NCBI GenBank assembly: GCA_031285745.1
Contig: JAITVQ010000286.1
Coordinates: 1-47,889 of the forward strand
DNA length: 47,889 nt
From: Puniceicoccales bacterium
Lineage (GTDB): Bacteria > Verrucomicrobiota > Verrucomicrobiia > Opitutales > UBA953
Direction of reading: 5' to 3'
In this document: piece by piece, positions 37,983-47,782 of the stretch
Layout: each line of letters begins with the position of its first letter
How positions within the stretch are numbered: position 1 is the stretch's first letter
The notes under the pieces: model-generated
The model's database searches: none
The model's input: only the letters and a program-made list of their open reading frames with translations
What the model was told of the DNA's origin: nothing
Position numbers and translations under genes: made by a program

Positions 37983-39344
37983 ATGAGGAATGTAGAAACC
38001 ATCGTCGCATTGGCAACAGCGCCTGTGGAGAGTGCAATTGCACTTATCCGCATGAGTGGACCATTGTGTCCTGAGATTGCTGAAAGCGCATTTAAACGCA
38101 GGTCGCCGACTCCAGCCCGCAAGGCTTGTGTGGGAATATATAATGGTCTGGATGAGGTTCATATTGATGAGTGCGTATACACGCTTTTTGGAGGAACCTC
38201 TTCCTATACAGGCGAACCAGTGCTGGAGATTTCCTGCCATGGAAATCCACTTATTGTGCAACGAATTTTGGAAGATTGTCTATTGCGAGGGTGTCGTGGC
38301 GCAGAGCCCGGAGAGTTTACACGGCGAGCATTTCTGAATGGTCGACTTGATCTTACGCAGGCAGAAGCGGTGGCGGATACTATCCGGGCACGTTCGGATA
38401 AAGCATTGTCAGTGGCGCAACGTCAGTTGGCTGGTGATTTAGGAAGGAGAATCGCCAGTTGGACGGATGAGGTTTTGCAAGTTCTGGCAGAATTGGAGGC
38501 ATATATCGACTTTCCCGAGGAGGATTTGCCTGTGGCGGATGCGTCTGCGCCCCCTGCCCGATTACGGAATTTGGCAGAGGCGTTTCTACGGGTAGCTGAT
38601 ACGGCACGATATGCCGCAGTGTTGCGGGATGGCGTGCGCACGGTGATTGCAGGGGCTCCCAATGCGGGGAAGTCTTCCTTGTTGAATGCATTGTTGGGTG
38701 AAGAGCGTGCGTTGGTGAGTGATGAGCCAGGGACGACGCGGGACTTTATCCGGGAACGTTTGGAAGTCGGGCCTTATTGCATCCAAATTGTGGATACTGC
38801 CGGTTTGAGAAATTTGGTGTCATCGGACATTGAGCGACAGGGCATCCGGCGGACTCATGATCAGGTGGCTGAAGCCGATTTTTGTTTACTGGTTGTTGAT
38901 GTTTCGACCCCCCCGCCTGATTTGCCGGCAGAATTATTAGCCAAGATTTCTCCCAAGAGATCCTTGTTGGTGCTGAATAAGGCTGATTTACCGATGAATG
39001 CTGAGACAAAACAAATCTTTCCTGATTTGCCGCGTATATTGGTCTCGTCGAAGACGTGTGCGGGAATCGTTGAATTCAAACAGCAATTGGTCGAAATATT
39101 GGAGCGAGATGATATTGTCCCGGGTGAAGAGTCGCTGATTGTTGGAACCCGGCATGCAGAGGTCCTGCAGCGAGCTGCCAGTCATTTGCAGAAGTCTGCT
39201 GAGGCTTTAGTAGCAGGTGTTGCTACAGAGCTGGCAGTAAGTGATGTTCGATTAGCCCTTGCGGCCTTGGGAGAGGTTGTGGGACGAATAGATAATGAGC
39301 AGATGCTGGATAAGCTTTTTGCGACTTTTTGTATTGGGAAGTGA
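37983..39344 (+). CDS. mnmE: tRNA uridine-5-carboxymethylaminomethyl modification GTPase
   Basis: GAPNAGKSSLLNALLGEERALVSDEPGTTRDFI; NKAD; C-terminal FCIGK. Confidence 0.95.
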   Translation: MRNVETIVALATAPVESAIALIRMSGPLCPEIAESAFKRRSPTPARKACVGIYNGLDEVHIDECVYTLFGGTSSYTGEPVLEISCHGNPLIVQRILEDCLLRGCRGAEPGEFTRRAFLNGRLDLTQAEAVADTIRARSDKALSVAQRQLAGDLGRRIASWTDEVLQVLAELEAYIDFPEEDLPVADASAPPARLRNLAEAFLRVADTARYAAVLRDGVRTVIAGAPNAGKSSLLNALLGEERALVSDEPGTTRDFIRERLEVGPYCIQIVDTAGLRNLVSSDIERQGIRRTHDQVAEADFCLLVVDVSTPPPDLPAELLAKISPKRSLLVLNKADLPMNAETKQIFPDLPRILVSSKTCAGIVEFKQQLVEILERDDIVPGEESLIVGTRHAEVLQRAASHLQKSAEALVAGVATELAVSDVRLALAALGEVVGRIDNEQMLDKLFATFCIGK

Positions 39345-39500
39345 TGAAGGTAGCGTGATTGGAATCTGCGGGTTTCTGCTTGACCGGACGAAGACGTTTG
39401 AAAGTTTACTACTTCGCCAAGTTGAAAGAGACTTGGTCCATAAAAATGACCCGCTCCGCTGTTGCTTTTAGCACAAGGGCGGGTTTTCTTTTTATCCATC

Positions 39501-40469
39501 ATGGTTGCCGACTATAATAAACCGTTTCTTTCCATCGCCGAGCAGCGGGAGCTATTGGAAAAACGTGGCATGCAGGTGGATGATCGAGCGGAGGTGGAAC
39601 ATTATCTGCGACACGAGGGGTATTATCGGCTTAGTTCGTATTTTTACTCATTTCGATCGGTAGATAAACATGGAAAGCGGCTGGATGCTTTTGTTTCCGA
39701 CGCTAATTTCAGCGACGTAATCCAATTATATGAATTTGATAAGTGGCTGAGAACGAGCTTGTTATCGGGATTGAGGGCAATAGAAATTTCTGTCCGTGTT
39801 GCTATTGCCCACCATATGGGCCAAAAGGATATCTTTGCCCATGAGAATCCATACTGCCTGAATAGTAGTTTTGTTTCCAGGGAGAGTTCACGCAGAGGCA
39901 AGACGTGGTATCAAGTCTGGCTGGAGAAGTATCATCACCTGCTTTCGCGAGGAGACCAGGAAGACGTTGTGTTGAAGTTTATCGAAACCTATGGGCAGAA
40001 AATTCCAATTTGGGTTGCGATAGAAATATGGGATTTTGGATTACTTTCCCGTTTTTTTGGGGGAATGAAGTTTAATGACCAACAGGCAGTCTCTCGCCTC
40101 TACGGTGTGGACGATCCCCATTTTTTTTCCAGCTGGCTACGGGCATTTAATTATGTCCGCAACGTATGCGCGCATCATAGTCGGTTGTGGAATCGGAGTA
40201 TTGTGGAGCAACCCCGGTTACCCCGGAGAAATGAGATCCCAGAATTGAAACATCTGACAGAACGAGGAGTAAGTTCCCCCGGAGCGAGGACTTATGCGAC
40301 TTTGGCGTTGGCAACCTTCGTTCTGAAAAACATGGAGCATCAAGGGCCGTGGGTTGAAACGATAGTGAATTTGTTGAAGAAGTTTCCTGCATGTTCCAGC
40401 GTTTCGCTGAAGATGATGGGAGTCCCGGACGATTGGGAGGATCAACCGCTTTGGATACAGGAAGTATGA
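39501..40469 (+). CDS. Abi_2 family protein (AbiD/AbiF-like, HEPN-type)
   Basis: [66 protein letters not shown] (RxxxxH). Confidence 0.88.
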   Translation: MVADYNKPFLSIAEQRELLEKRGMQVDDRAEVEHYLRHEGYYRLSSYFYSFRSVDKHGKRLDAFVSDANFSDVIQLYEFDKWLRTSLLSGLRAIEISVRVAIAHHMGQKDIFAHENPYCLNSSFVSRESSRRGKTWYQVWLEKYHHLLSRGDQEDVVLKFIETYGQKIPIWVAIEIWDFGLLSRFFGGMKFNDQQAVSRLYGVDDPHFFSSWLRAFNYVRNVCAHHSRLWNRSIVEQPRLPRRNEIPELKHLTERGVSSPGARTYATLALATFVLKNMEHQGPWVETIVNLLKKFPACSSVSLKMMGVPDDWEDQPLWIQEV

Positions 40470-42352
40470 TGCGCTCCAAGGAGATACGTTTGGCTGCAGG
40501 GCAACCTTACGATGTGATTGTTTGCGGGGCCGGGCATGCCGGCGTTGAGGCGGCATTGGCTGCTGCTCGCATGGGCGCAGATGTGCTGTTGCTGACGGGC
40601 AATATTGATACCATTGCCCAGATGAGCTGTAATCCCGCCATTGGTGGGCAGGCAAAGGGGCACATCGTTCGGGAGATTGATGCCCTAGGTGGAGAGATGG
40701 GTATTTGCACGGACACAACGGGAATTCAGTTTCGAGTCTTGAATGCCTCGAAGGGGCCGGCAGTGCAGGCGCCTCGTGTTCAATGTGACAAGAAGGCTTA
40801 TCAGTTTCGTATGAAACATGTGGTGGAGCTGACGCCAGGGTTGACCCTCTTTCAGGCGATGGTCACAGGGCTGATTTTTCAAGGTGGTTCTGTAAAGGGG
40901 GTGCGAACAAATCTGGATGTGGATTTTTATGGAAAAACGGTGGTAGTCACGACCGGCACTTTCTTGCGAGGCTTGATGCACATCGGTGCAAATAAAACGG
41001 AGGGTGGCCGACTGGGGGATTTCTCCGCAAAGACGCTGTCGACGAGTTTTCTGGAGGCAGGGATTGAGTTGGCCCGGTTGAAGACGGGTACCCCTCCTCG
41101 TATCTTGGGAGCTAGTATTGATTTTTCCAAGTGTACGGAGCAAAAGGGTGACGAGGCCCCTACTCTTTTCGGTTTTTACGATACGCGGGATAAGGTTGAT
41201 TTGTTCTACGTGGAACATCCTTGGGGGCAGCGAAAACCGGGTTGGCTGCCCGGTTCAGATCAAGTTTCGTGCTGGATGACGGATGCCGGAGGGGCTACGG
41301 GAAAGATTGTTGCCGAGAACTTGCATCGGTCTCCTCTTTTTAGCGGGGATATTGTAGGCACGGGGCCGCGCTATTGTCCTTCAATTGAGGATAAGTTCGT
41401 GAAATTCTCCACAAAGGAGTCGCATCGACTCTTTTTGGAGCCGGAAGGTCGAAATACCGATGAATGGTATATCAATGGATTGTCTTCCTCCCTGCCCTTC
41501 GATGTGCAATTGGCTATGTTGCGAAGTGTCCCCGGATTGGAGTATGCGGTAATGTTGCGTCCTGCCTATGCTGTTGAGTACGACTTTGCGCCACCTACTC
41601 AGCTCTTTCCATCCCTTGAGTCCAAAAAGGTTGAGAATCTATTTTTTGCCGGACAAATCAATGGGACATCAGGCTATGAAGAGGCCGCCTGTCAGGGGCT
41701 GGTGGCTGGGGTTAACGCGGTCGCCAAGGTTCGCGGTGAAGATCCGTTGGTTTTGGGGCGACATGAAGGCTATATCGGTGTTTTGATTGATGATTTAGTG
41801 ACCAAGGGCACCCAGGAGCCTTATCGCATGTTTACCAGCCGGGCCGAGTATCGGCTATTATTCAATCATGGGAGCGCTGAATTGCGGTTATGGCCTTATG
41901 CTGAAAAATATGGATTAGTTTCGACTAGCAGATTGGAGCGAATTCGTGAAAAAGTCCGGCAAGTGGCGCATTGGTGCGAATGGTTGGAGAAGGTTCGCAT
42001 TCTAGGCGGGATTGCCGGTGATGTTTTACGCAAAAATCCTACAGGAATGCCAGAAGGGCTGTCGCAGGAATTTCTTAGCCTGCCCTGCCCTGTCCAAGAC
42101 GAAGTTCTTTATCGGGTGCGCTATCGAGGTTATTTGGATAGGGAGATGCGGGCAATTGAGCGGCAGATTGACTTTGAGTACATCAAAATGCCGGTAGATC
42201 TGGATTATTGCCAGATTCGAGGGTTGCGGATTGAGGCTCAACAGAAACTGGAGGAGATCCGGCCTACGACATTAGCGCAAGCCAGTCGGATTAGCGGAGT
42301 TAGCCCGGCAGATGTATCTGTTCTGCAAGTCGCATTAAAGGCGCGATCATGA
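40466..42352 (+). CDS. mnmG: tRNA uridine-5-carboxymethylaminomethyl modification enzyme
   Basis: [79 protein letters not shown] overlap with upstream stop. Confidence 0.95.
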   Translation: MMRSKEIRLAAGQPYDVIVCGAGHAGVEAALAAARMGADVLLLTGNIDTIAQMSCNPAIGGQAKGHIVREIDALGGEMGICTDTTGIQFRVLNASKGPAVQAPRVQCDKKAYQFRMKHVVELTPGLTLFQAMVTGLIFQGGSVKGVRTNLDVDFYGKTVVVTTGTFLRGLMHIGANKTEGGRLGDFSAKTLSTSFLEAGIELARLKTGTPPRILGASIDFSKCTEQKGDEAPTLFGFYDTRDKVDLFYVEHPWGQRKPGWLPGSDQVSCWMTDAGGATGKIVAENLHRSPLFSGDIVGTGPRYCPSIEDKFVKFSTKESHRLFLEPEGRNTDEWYINGLSSSLPFDVQLAMLRSVPGLEYAVMLRPAYAVEYDFAPPTQLFPSLESKKVENLFFAGQINGTSGYEEAACQGLVAGVNAVAKVRGEDPLVLGRHEGYIGVLIDDLVTKGTQEPYRMFTSRAEYRLLFNHGSAELRLWPYAEKYGLVSTSRLERIREKVRQVAHWCEWLEKVRILGGIAGDVLRKNPTGMPEGLSQEFLSLPCPVQDEVLYRVRYRGYLDREMRAIERQIDFEYIKMPVDLDYCQIRGLRIEAQQKLEEIRPTTLAQASRISGVSPADVSVLQVALKARS

Positions 42353-42387
42353 GACCAAGCAACCGTCACGACTTCTGTCGGATGCCA

Positions 42388-42610
42388 TCATGAAACAGTA
42401 ACGAAGGGCAAGTAGTGCGAATAAAAGAGTCCTGATGGCAATAATGTTCTATGTGGAACATTAGACCTCTTCGGGAAATGGAGAAGAAAATGATGCATAA
42501 CCAGCGTGTATATGGTAAGTTGAGAAGAGGTATTATCGAAATCTAAGAACGATTTGAACTTCGCCCACAGATGCTCTATCGGGTTTAAATCAGGCGAATA
42601 GACAAGTAGG
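42388..42610 (-). mobile_element. IS630-like transposase C-terminal remnant
   Basis: Minus-strand frame reads LLVYSPDLNPIEHLWAKFKSFLDFDNTSSQLTIYTLVMHHFL..., the DDE motif YSPDLNPIE-LWA. Confidence 0.75.
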
Positions 42611-42859
42611 CTTTTATTGAAAACAATTCTCTCTTCTATTGTCCCAATGCCTATGGGAATTACTATAGATAAACAAAAACCTTGGTTGGGAGCGACGGGC
42701 TCCAGTTCGTCGTGGAGGGACCTTGCTGGTTCTCGAGGCGATTATGTCTGGCGCCAACCTGGCGACGATGTGGATGCTGGCGCTCCCGGCGGCGTTTATT
42801 CTCTTGTTGAATATATTTCCCATGTGGAAAGCGAAACCTTGCAAGCACTGGATGAGCCG

Positions 42860-43210
42860 TTTTCGCATGAGATGGAAACGGAAAAACATTTGCAGAGTCC
42901 TTTCCGTCGCGTGCAGAAGAGCCGTGTCATTTGATTTGGTCTTTCCGCCGTCGGCGGAAAGACTTCGTCATTCGGCACAGCATTTCCGACGACGACGACG
43001 AAGCGGTGTCATTTGGCAACTTATTTCCCCCGACGGCGGAAGTACCAAATCTTTTGGCAAATGATTTCCGTCGTCTGCAGAGATACTGTGTCATTGGGCA
43101 AAGTGTTTCCGTCACGTGCAGAAACACCAAATCATTTGACGACATACTTCCGTCGTCGACGGAAATAGCTCGTCAAATGACACAGTCTCACCGCCATTTG
43201 CAGGATAGAC
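42860..43210. repeat. Tandem palindromic repeat array C, exact 41-bp period, 8-9 units
   Basis: Hairpin cores at 42901, 42942, 42983, 43024, 43065, 43106, 43147, 43188 (41 bp each), e.g. TTTCCGCCGTCGGCGGAAA and CTTCCGTCGTCGACGGAAAT, alternating with GTGTCATTTG / CAAATGACAC blocks. Confidence 0.9.
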
Positions 43211-43882
43211 TCTCCAAACATTTCCCCAATTGATTTAAAATCAGGCACAAGCTCCACGAGTGACTTAATGGTCCATGCAGAGACGCCTTGGGCGTATCTT
43301 CAAAAAAACATGAGAACGAACACACACAGAGTGTCATGTTATACAGTTGTTAAGACCAGAAAGACAGAGGGTGGACGAGAAGTCACTGTGGCAGTGCTAA
43401 AAATTAACGTAATCCGGCGCTGGGACCGTCTGAGACTGGGTCTAGTAAGCGAGGGCACCCGTCCAAGGATGACCGGCTAATGTTTGAGGGGATGTATTAT
43501 GTGCTGTGCACCGCGGGTTGCCTTGGCGGGATCTGCCGAGTGAGTTTGGTTCCTGGCAATCAGTCTACACGCGTTATAGGCGCTGGTGCCGATGTGGCTT
43601 ATGCCGAACAGTTCCCCTCAATTGCTCATGTCGACTGAAAGAGTAGAAGATAGCATATTGCTTGTATCTGAATGCTAATTAATACGAAAAGAAACCGCTT
43701 AGGAAGGGTGTTTTATGAGAAGCAAAATGTTTATGGCATTCGGGTTACAACAATATGACGTCGCTGCATAATGCTTTTATTGTCAAAGAATTGCTATTGG
43801 CTATTTAGGTTAGGGAGAAATTTTTGCCTTTTTGTTTCCCGCTCGCCTTGATTAAGCGGGTGAATACAAGAATCTTCTCACA

Positions 43883-44578
43883 ATGTCTGAACTTGTTCCA
43901 AAAAAAGTCCTTGTTGTAGATGATGAATCGGATGTCACAGAGCTGCTGGATTACAAGTTTCGTCAGGCCGGGTATGCGATCAGATCGACCAATGATCCTT
44001 TACGGGCACTGGGCCTGGCGCGGGATTTTCGCCCAGATGTGATAATTCTTGATGTGATGATGCCGGAGCTAAATGGATTGCAACTGCTGCGAATGTTGCG
44101 GTCCGATTCTTTATTGCGGGATGTACCAGTGATTTTGTTGACAGCCCGCGTGGAGACTGCGGATCGCGTGCGGGGGCTCGAGGTAGGCGCCGACGATTAT
44201 GTGCCAAAGCCTTTTGATACGCGGGAGTTGATGTTAAGGATACAGGCGCTTTTGAAACGTGCCGGGACCAGCCAAGCCAGTGATCCAACCCGTCTGAGTG
44301 CCGGCCAGATTATTCTCGATGTGGAACGTCACGAGGTTTTGGTGAGAGGGCAGGCGGTTGATTTGACGGCAACAGAATTCAATTTGCTGAGATTATTGCT
44401 GGAACGAAAAGGGCGGGTTCAAACCAGGGATCGGTTGTTGGCCGATGTGTGGAATTACTCCGCTGATTTGGAGACACGGACTGTGGATACACACGTCCGC
44501 CGTCTTCGGGAAAAATTGGGCACTGCTGCCGATGAGATTGAGACAATCCGTGGGGTAGGGTATAAAATCGGAGGCTAG
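43883..44578 (+). CDS. OmpR/PhoB-family response regulator
   Basis: KKVLVVDDESDVTELLDYKF; winged-helix VRRLREKLG...IRGVGYKIG. Confidence 0.9.
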   Translation: MSELVPKKVLVVDDESDVTELLDYKFRQAGYAIRSTNDPLRALGLARDFRPDVIILDVMMPELNGLQLLRMLRSDSLLRDVPVILLTARVETADRVRGLEVGADDYVPKPFDTRELMLRIQALLKRAGTSQASDPTRLSAGQIILDVERHEVLVRGQAVDLTATEFNLLRLLLERKGRVQTRDRLLADVWNYSADLETRTVDTHVRRLREKLGTAADEIETIRGVGYKIGG

Positions 44579-44579
44579 G

Positions 44580-45746
44580 GTGGAGGAGCACTTGCAGCAC
44601 AGACGGTCGGTCCCAAAAGGCTTTTTTGCCCGGATGTTCGGGAGGAAGTCTCCGCAACAACACGACGGCAGAAGTATGGGTGCAATGTTGGCGGCGGTGC
44701 ATGACCCTGCCTTTGTCCTGGATGAATCGGATCGTATCCAGAATATGAATGCAGCCGCGAAACGATTTTTGGGCAAAGATACGGAAGGGCGCACATTGTC
44801 ATCATTACTGGGAAGCGCGGATATGATTTCTTTTTTGAAACGATCTCGGGAAAGAGAAACAGGAAAAGATATTGTTCCTGAGGAGATTTTTATGCGCCGT
44901 ACCCCTTCCCGGGATGTCTGGGTGGAGGCCACGGCAGCGTCAGTTGGTGGAGTAGGAGAAATTGAAGGCCAGGAACTGCTGCTGGTCATCCTTCGTGATG
45001 TGACGCGGCGAAAGCAACTGGAGGCGTTGCGTCGTGATTTTGTGGCAAATGTCTCGCATGACATGCGGACGCCCGTGACCATTCTAAAAGGGTATGCGGA
45101 GATGTTGAACGAGGATTTCGACCGGCTTGATGACACTGAAAAAAAAAGATTTGTAGAGCGTATCCACCGAAATACCGGCCGGTTGAATCGTCTATTGGAA
45201 GATATGCTGCAATTGGCTATTTTGGAAAACGGGGTTGTGCCGGTAAATTTGCAGAAGGGAGTATTGCATGAAGCATTGCGGGAGTCTGTCGATACGATGT
45301 CTGATCGCATTGCCCAGGCAAAGGTATCCGTTCAACTGGGTTTGGACGCAAATGATTCCGAACTAGCGGTCGATCCCCAGAAAATCATGCGGATCATGTT
45401 GAACCTGATTGAAAACGCACTGCGGCACGCAGAAGGGATCACATGTATCCGAATTTCAACAACGAATGGGCAGGGTGATAAAATTGTCGTTTCCGTGACG
45501 GATGATGGCGCCGGTATGGCCCAAACTGACATGGTGCGGATGTTTGAAAGATTTTTCCGGGCAGATAAGAGTCGGACTGGGGAAAAAGGAACCGGACTGG
45601 GATTAAGTATCGTGAAGCATTTGATGGGATTGCACGGCGGTACTGTTACCGCGGCGCCAAATAAACCCAAAGGGTTGATAATCCGGTTGGAATTTCCAGT
45701 GGCGCCGACTTTGCCGGGACTGTTGAATGATATAGATGAAGTTTGA
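44580..45746 (+). CDS. PhoR-like sensor histidine kinase (GTG start)
   Basis: PAS-like region; FVANVSHDMRTPVTILKGYAEML H-box; GTGLGLSIVKHLMGLHGG. Confidence 0.9.
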   Translation: MEEHLQHRRSVPKGFFARMFGRKSPQQHDGRSMGAMLAAVHDPAFVLDESDRIQNMNAAAKRFLGKDTEGRTLSSLLGSADMISFLKRSRERETGKDIVPEEIFMRRTPSRDVWVEATAASVGGVGEIEGQELLLVILRDVTRRKQLEALRRDFVANVSHDMRTPVTILKGYAEMLNEDFDRLDDTEKKRFVERIHRNTGRLNRLLEDMLQLAILENGVVPVNLQKGVLHEALRESVDTMSDRIAQAKVSVQLGLDANDSELAVDPQKIMRIMLNLIENALRHAEGITCIRISTTNGQGDKIVVSVTDDGAGMAQTDMVRMFERFFRADKSRTGEKGTGLGLSIVKHLMGLHGGTVTAAPNKPKGLIIRLEFPVAPTLPGLLNDIDEV

Positions 45747-45786
45747 AGCTTGGCGTCTTGCTGCAAATCCTTTTTGCACTAGGGTA

Positions 45787-46935
45787 ATGAAGTTTCGCAG
45801 TCTTTGTCCGTTGGTTGTTGGTGCTACTTTGTCTGCTTTGGCGACAACACCTCTGGTTGCTCGTCCGCATAACGGGCTTTGGCAACACGAATGGCTGATG
45901 AATCAGCTTATCAATTTTTCAAATGTTCCTGATTCTATTTATAGTAATGTAATTAATAATACATCGGCATTGTCCTATGTTGCGACAGGTACCTTGCCGG
46001 TGATGACATCTGTAAATGAAGTTTCTGCGATTATCAGGCAGCTAGATATGCCGTATACAAACACCATGCTCGGCGAAAATCGTCCTGCGTGGCAGACTTA
46101 CGCAATAGGCCAATGGAGTACCGGTGACTTTGACAATGACCCTACTCGTCCCATTTATAACCCCGAGTCTTGGGGCGGGCTTGTAGGGGCACAATACTGG
46201 GCCGATGAAGAGCGTCTTGTAGGTGGAACGCTTTCCTATAATTTTTCCCGGGCGAATATTCATCATAATGGTGGTCGTATTGATAACGATAATATTAGAG
46301 CGCGCCTATACGCTGCTTTAGTTCCCGAGGAGCAACCTTGGTGGGCTATTATAGGTGTCTCAGGGGCGTACAATTATTATGATGCCAGAAGAAACCTCCC
46401 TTTATCTTCCGAAGAGGTTACCACTTCAAATCCTGAGGGGTACGAAGTAGGTGTTTTTGCAGCAGTCAATGCCCGGTTGAGAATTACAGAGGGATTACAG
46501 TTAACACCTTTCGCGAGAATCGACTATAATTATGTGCATACCAATAAATTCACAGAAAAAAGTAATGTGGCGGATCCCGACTCGTTTCGTTTGAGGGTAA
46601 AGCGCTTTAATACGGAATCTATTCAAACAAGACTTGGTTCAGGGCTAGAGTACACCAAAAATTTTGGTGCGGCGACACTCCAATGCGCGATATCTGCGGC
46701 TTGGGTGAGCGAGCTCGGCGGAAATGATATCGAAATTCGTAGCGAATTGGTGAATGTCCCGTTTTACACCAAAATAGACGGGGACCAGATGTTTGGTGAT
46801 GGTGTGGAGTTTATTCCAACGGTGGCATTGGTTTTCGACAATGGGTTAATGCTGCAAGCTTCTTATACGGTATTCATGACATTCGAGGCACAGTTTACCC
46901 AGAATGTTTCAGTGGGGGTAGGCTATCGATTCTGA
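45787..46935 (+). CDS. Outer-membrane beta-barrel protein (autotransporter-barrel-like)
   Basis: Signal peptide; alternating amphipathic strands; terminal aromatic VGVGYRF; start 45787 preferred over 45736. Confidence 0.7.
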   Translation: MKFRSLCPLVVGATLSALATTPLVARPHNGLWQHEWLMNQLINFSNVPDSIYSNVINNTSALSYVATGTLPVMTSVNEVSAIIRQLDMPYTNTMLGENRPAWQTYAIGQWSTGDFDNDPTRPIYNPESWGGLVGAQYWADEERLVGGTLSYNFSRANIHHNGGRIDNDNIRARLYAALVPEEQPWWAIIGVSGAYNYYDARRNLPLSSEEVTTSNPEGYEVGVFAAVNARLRITEGLQLTPFARIDYNYVHTNKFTEKSNVADPDSFRLRVKRFNTESIQTRLGSGLEYTKNFGAATLQCAISAAWVSELGGNDIEIRSELVNVPFYTKIDGDQMFGDGVEFIPTVALVFDNGLMLQASYTVFMTFEAQFTQNVSVGVGYRF

Positions 46936-46955
46936 AGCATAAACTAACCTGTATG

Positions 46956-46976
46956 GTTCTACCAGAAAGGTAGAAC
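46956..46976. repeat. Short hairpin
   Basis: GTTCTACC-AGAAA-GGTAGAAC. Confidence 0.6.
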
Positions 46977-46989
46977 TCACTGTACTTTT

Positions 46990-47025
46990 CCAAGGCACAA
47001 TAAAGTGCTTTGGTTTTTCTTTTTC
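46990..47025 (+). terminator. Rho-independent terminator
   Basis: CCAAGGCAC-AATAAA-GTGCTTTGG-TTTTTCTTTTTC. Confidence 0.8.
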
Positions 47026-47032
47026 TATTATA

Positions 47033-47782
47033 ATGGCCGACGACGTTAATCAGCCGACGAGAACAAATTCCTCGGAATCCACCGCGATGACAGTGCTCTT
47101 TGCGTTGAGTTTTTCGCATATGCTTAACGATACGCTGCAGTCCTTGATTCCTGCGATTTATCCGGTAATCAAGGAGAGTTATCATTTGAGCTATGCCCAG
47201 ATAGGGATGATTACATTGGTTTCTCAATTATCAGGCTCAATTCTACAGCCCGTGGTGGGAATTGTCACTGATCGCCATCCCATGCCTTGGTCACTGGCCG
47301 TGGGGATGGGCGCGTCTCTCATTGGAGTCATTATGCTGGGATTGGCATCGAACTATGGCATGATACTTTTAGCTGTAGGTATCACGGGTATTGGTTCTTC
47401 AATATTTCATCCAGAATCCTCGCGCATTGCTAGGCTTGCTTCCGGCGGGAAACACGGATTAGCCCAGTCGCTGTTTCAAGTGGGCGGTAATTTTGGTACA
47501 TCACTTGGTCCGGTGTTGGCGGCAGTGATTATTGCCCCCTATGGTCAAAAGCATGTGCTATGGTTTACGCTAATTGCCGCTGTTGGCATTGTTGTATTGG
47601 CGAGGGCAGGGGGGTGGTACCATCGGCGGTTGATCCAAATCAAGGCCCAATTGCGTGGTCGGCTGGTGACTCCTCCGGCCAAATCATTGCCCAGACGCCG
47701 AATTGCAGGGGCCGTCGCGGTGTTGGTGATGCTGATTTTTTCGAAGCAAGTCTATTTGGCAAGCATGACGAATTATAGTTAA
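47033..47782 (+). pseudogene. MFS transporter, fosmidomycin-resistance (Fsr)-like, truncated by an IS630-like element
   Basis: SHMLNDTLQSLIPAIYPVIKESYHLSYAQIGMITL...; ORF stops at MLIFSKQVYLASMTNYS, before the C-terminal TM helices expected for Fsr; IS630 coding begins at the same site. Confidence 0.78.

Noticed and set aside
37773-38261. Minus-strand ORF (162 aa) across the mnmE start
   Set aside because: Mostly antisense to mnmE and its leader; no domain.
42614-42889. Short ORFs on both strands between the IS remnant and array C
   Set aside because: Low-complexity, overlapping in several frames, no recognisable domain; more likely decayed IS or repeat DNA.
43268-43480. 70-aa plus-strand ORF MVHAETPWAYLQKNMRTN...
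   Set aside because: No recognisable family and lies in a decayed accessory region; insufficient support.
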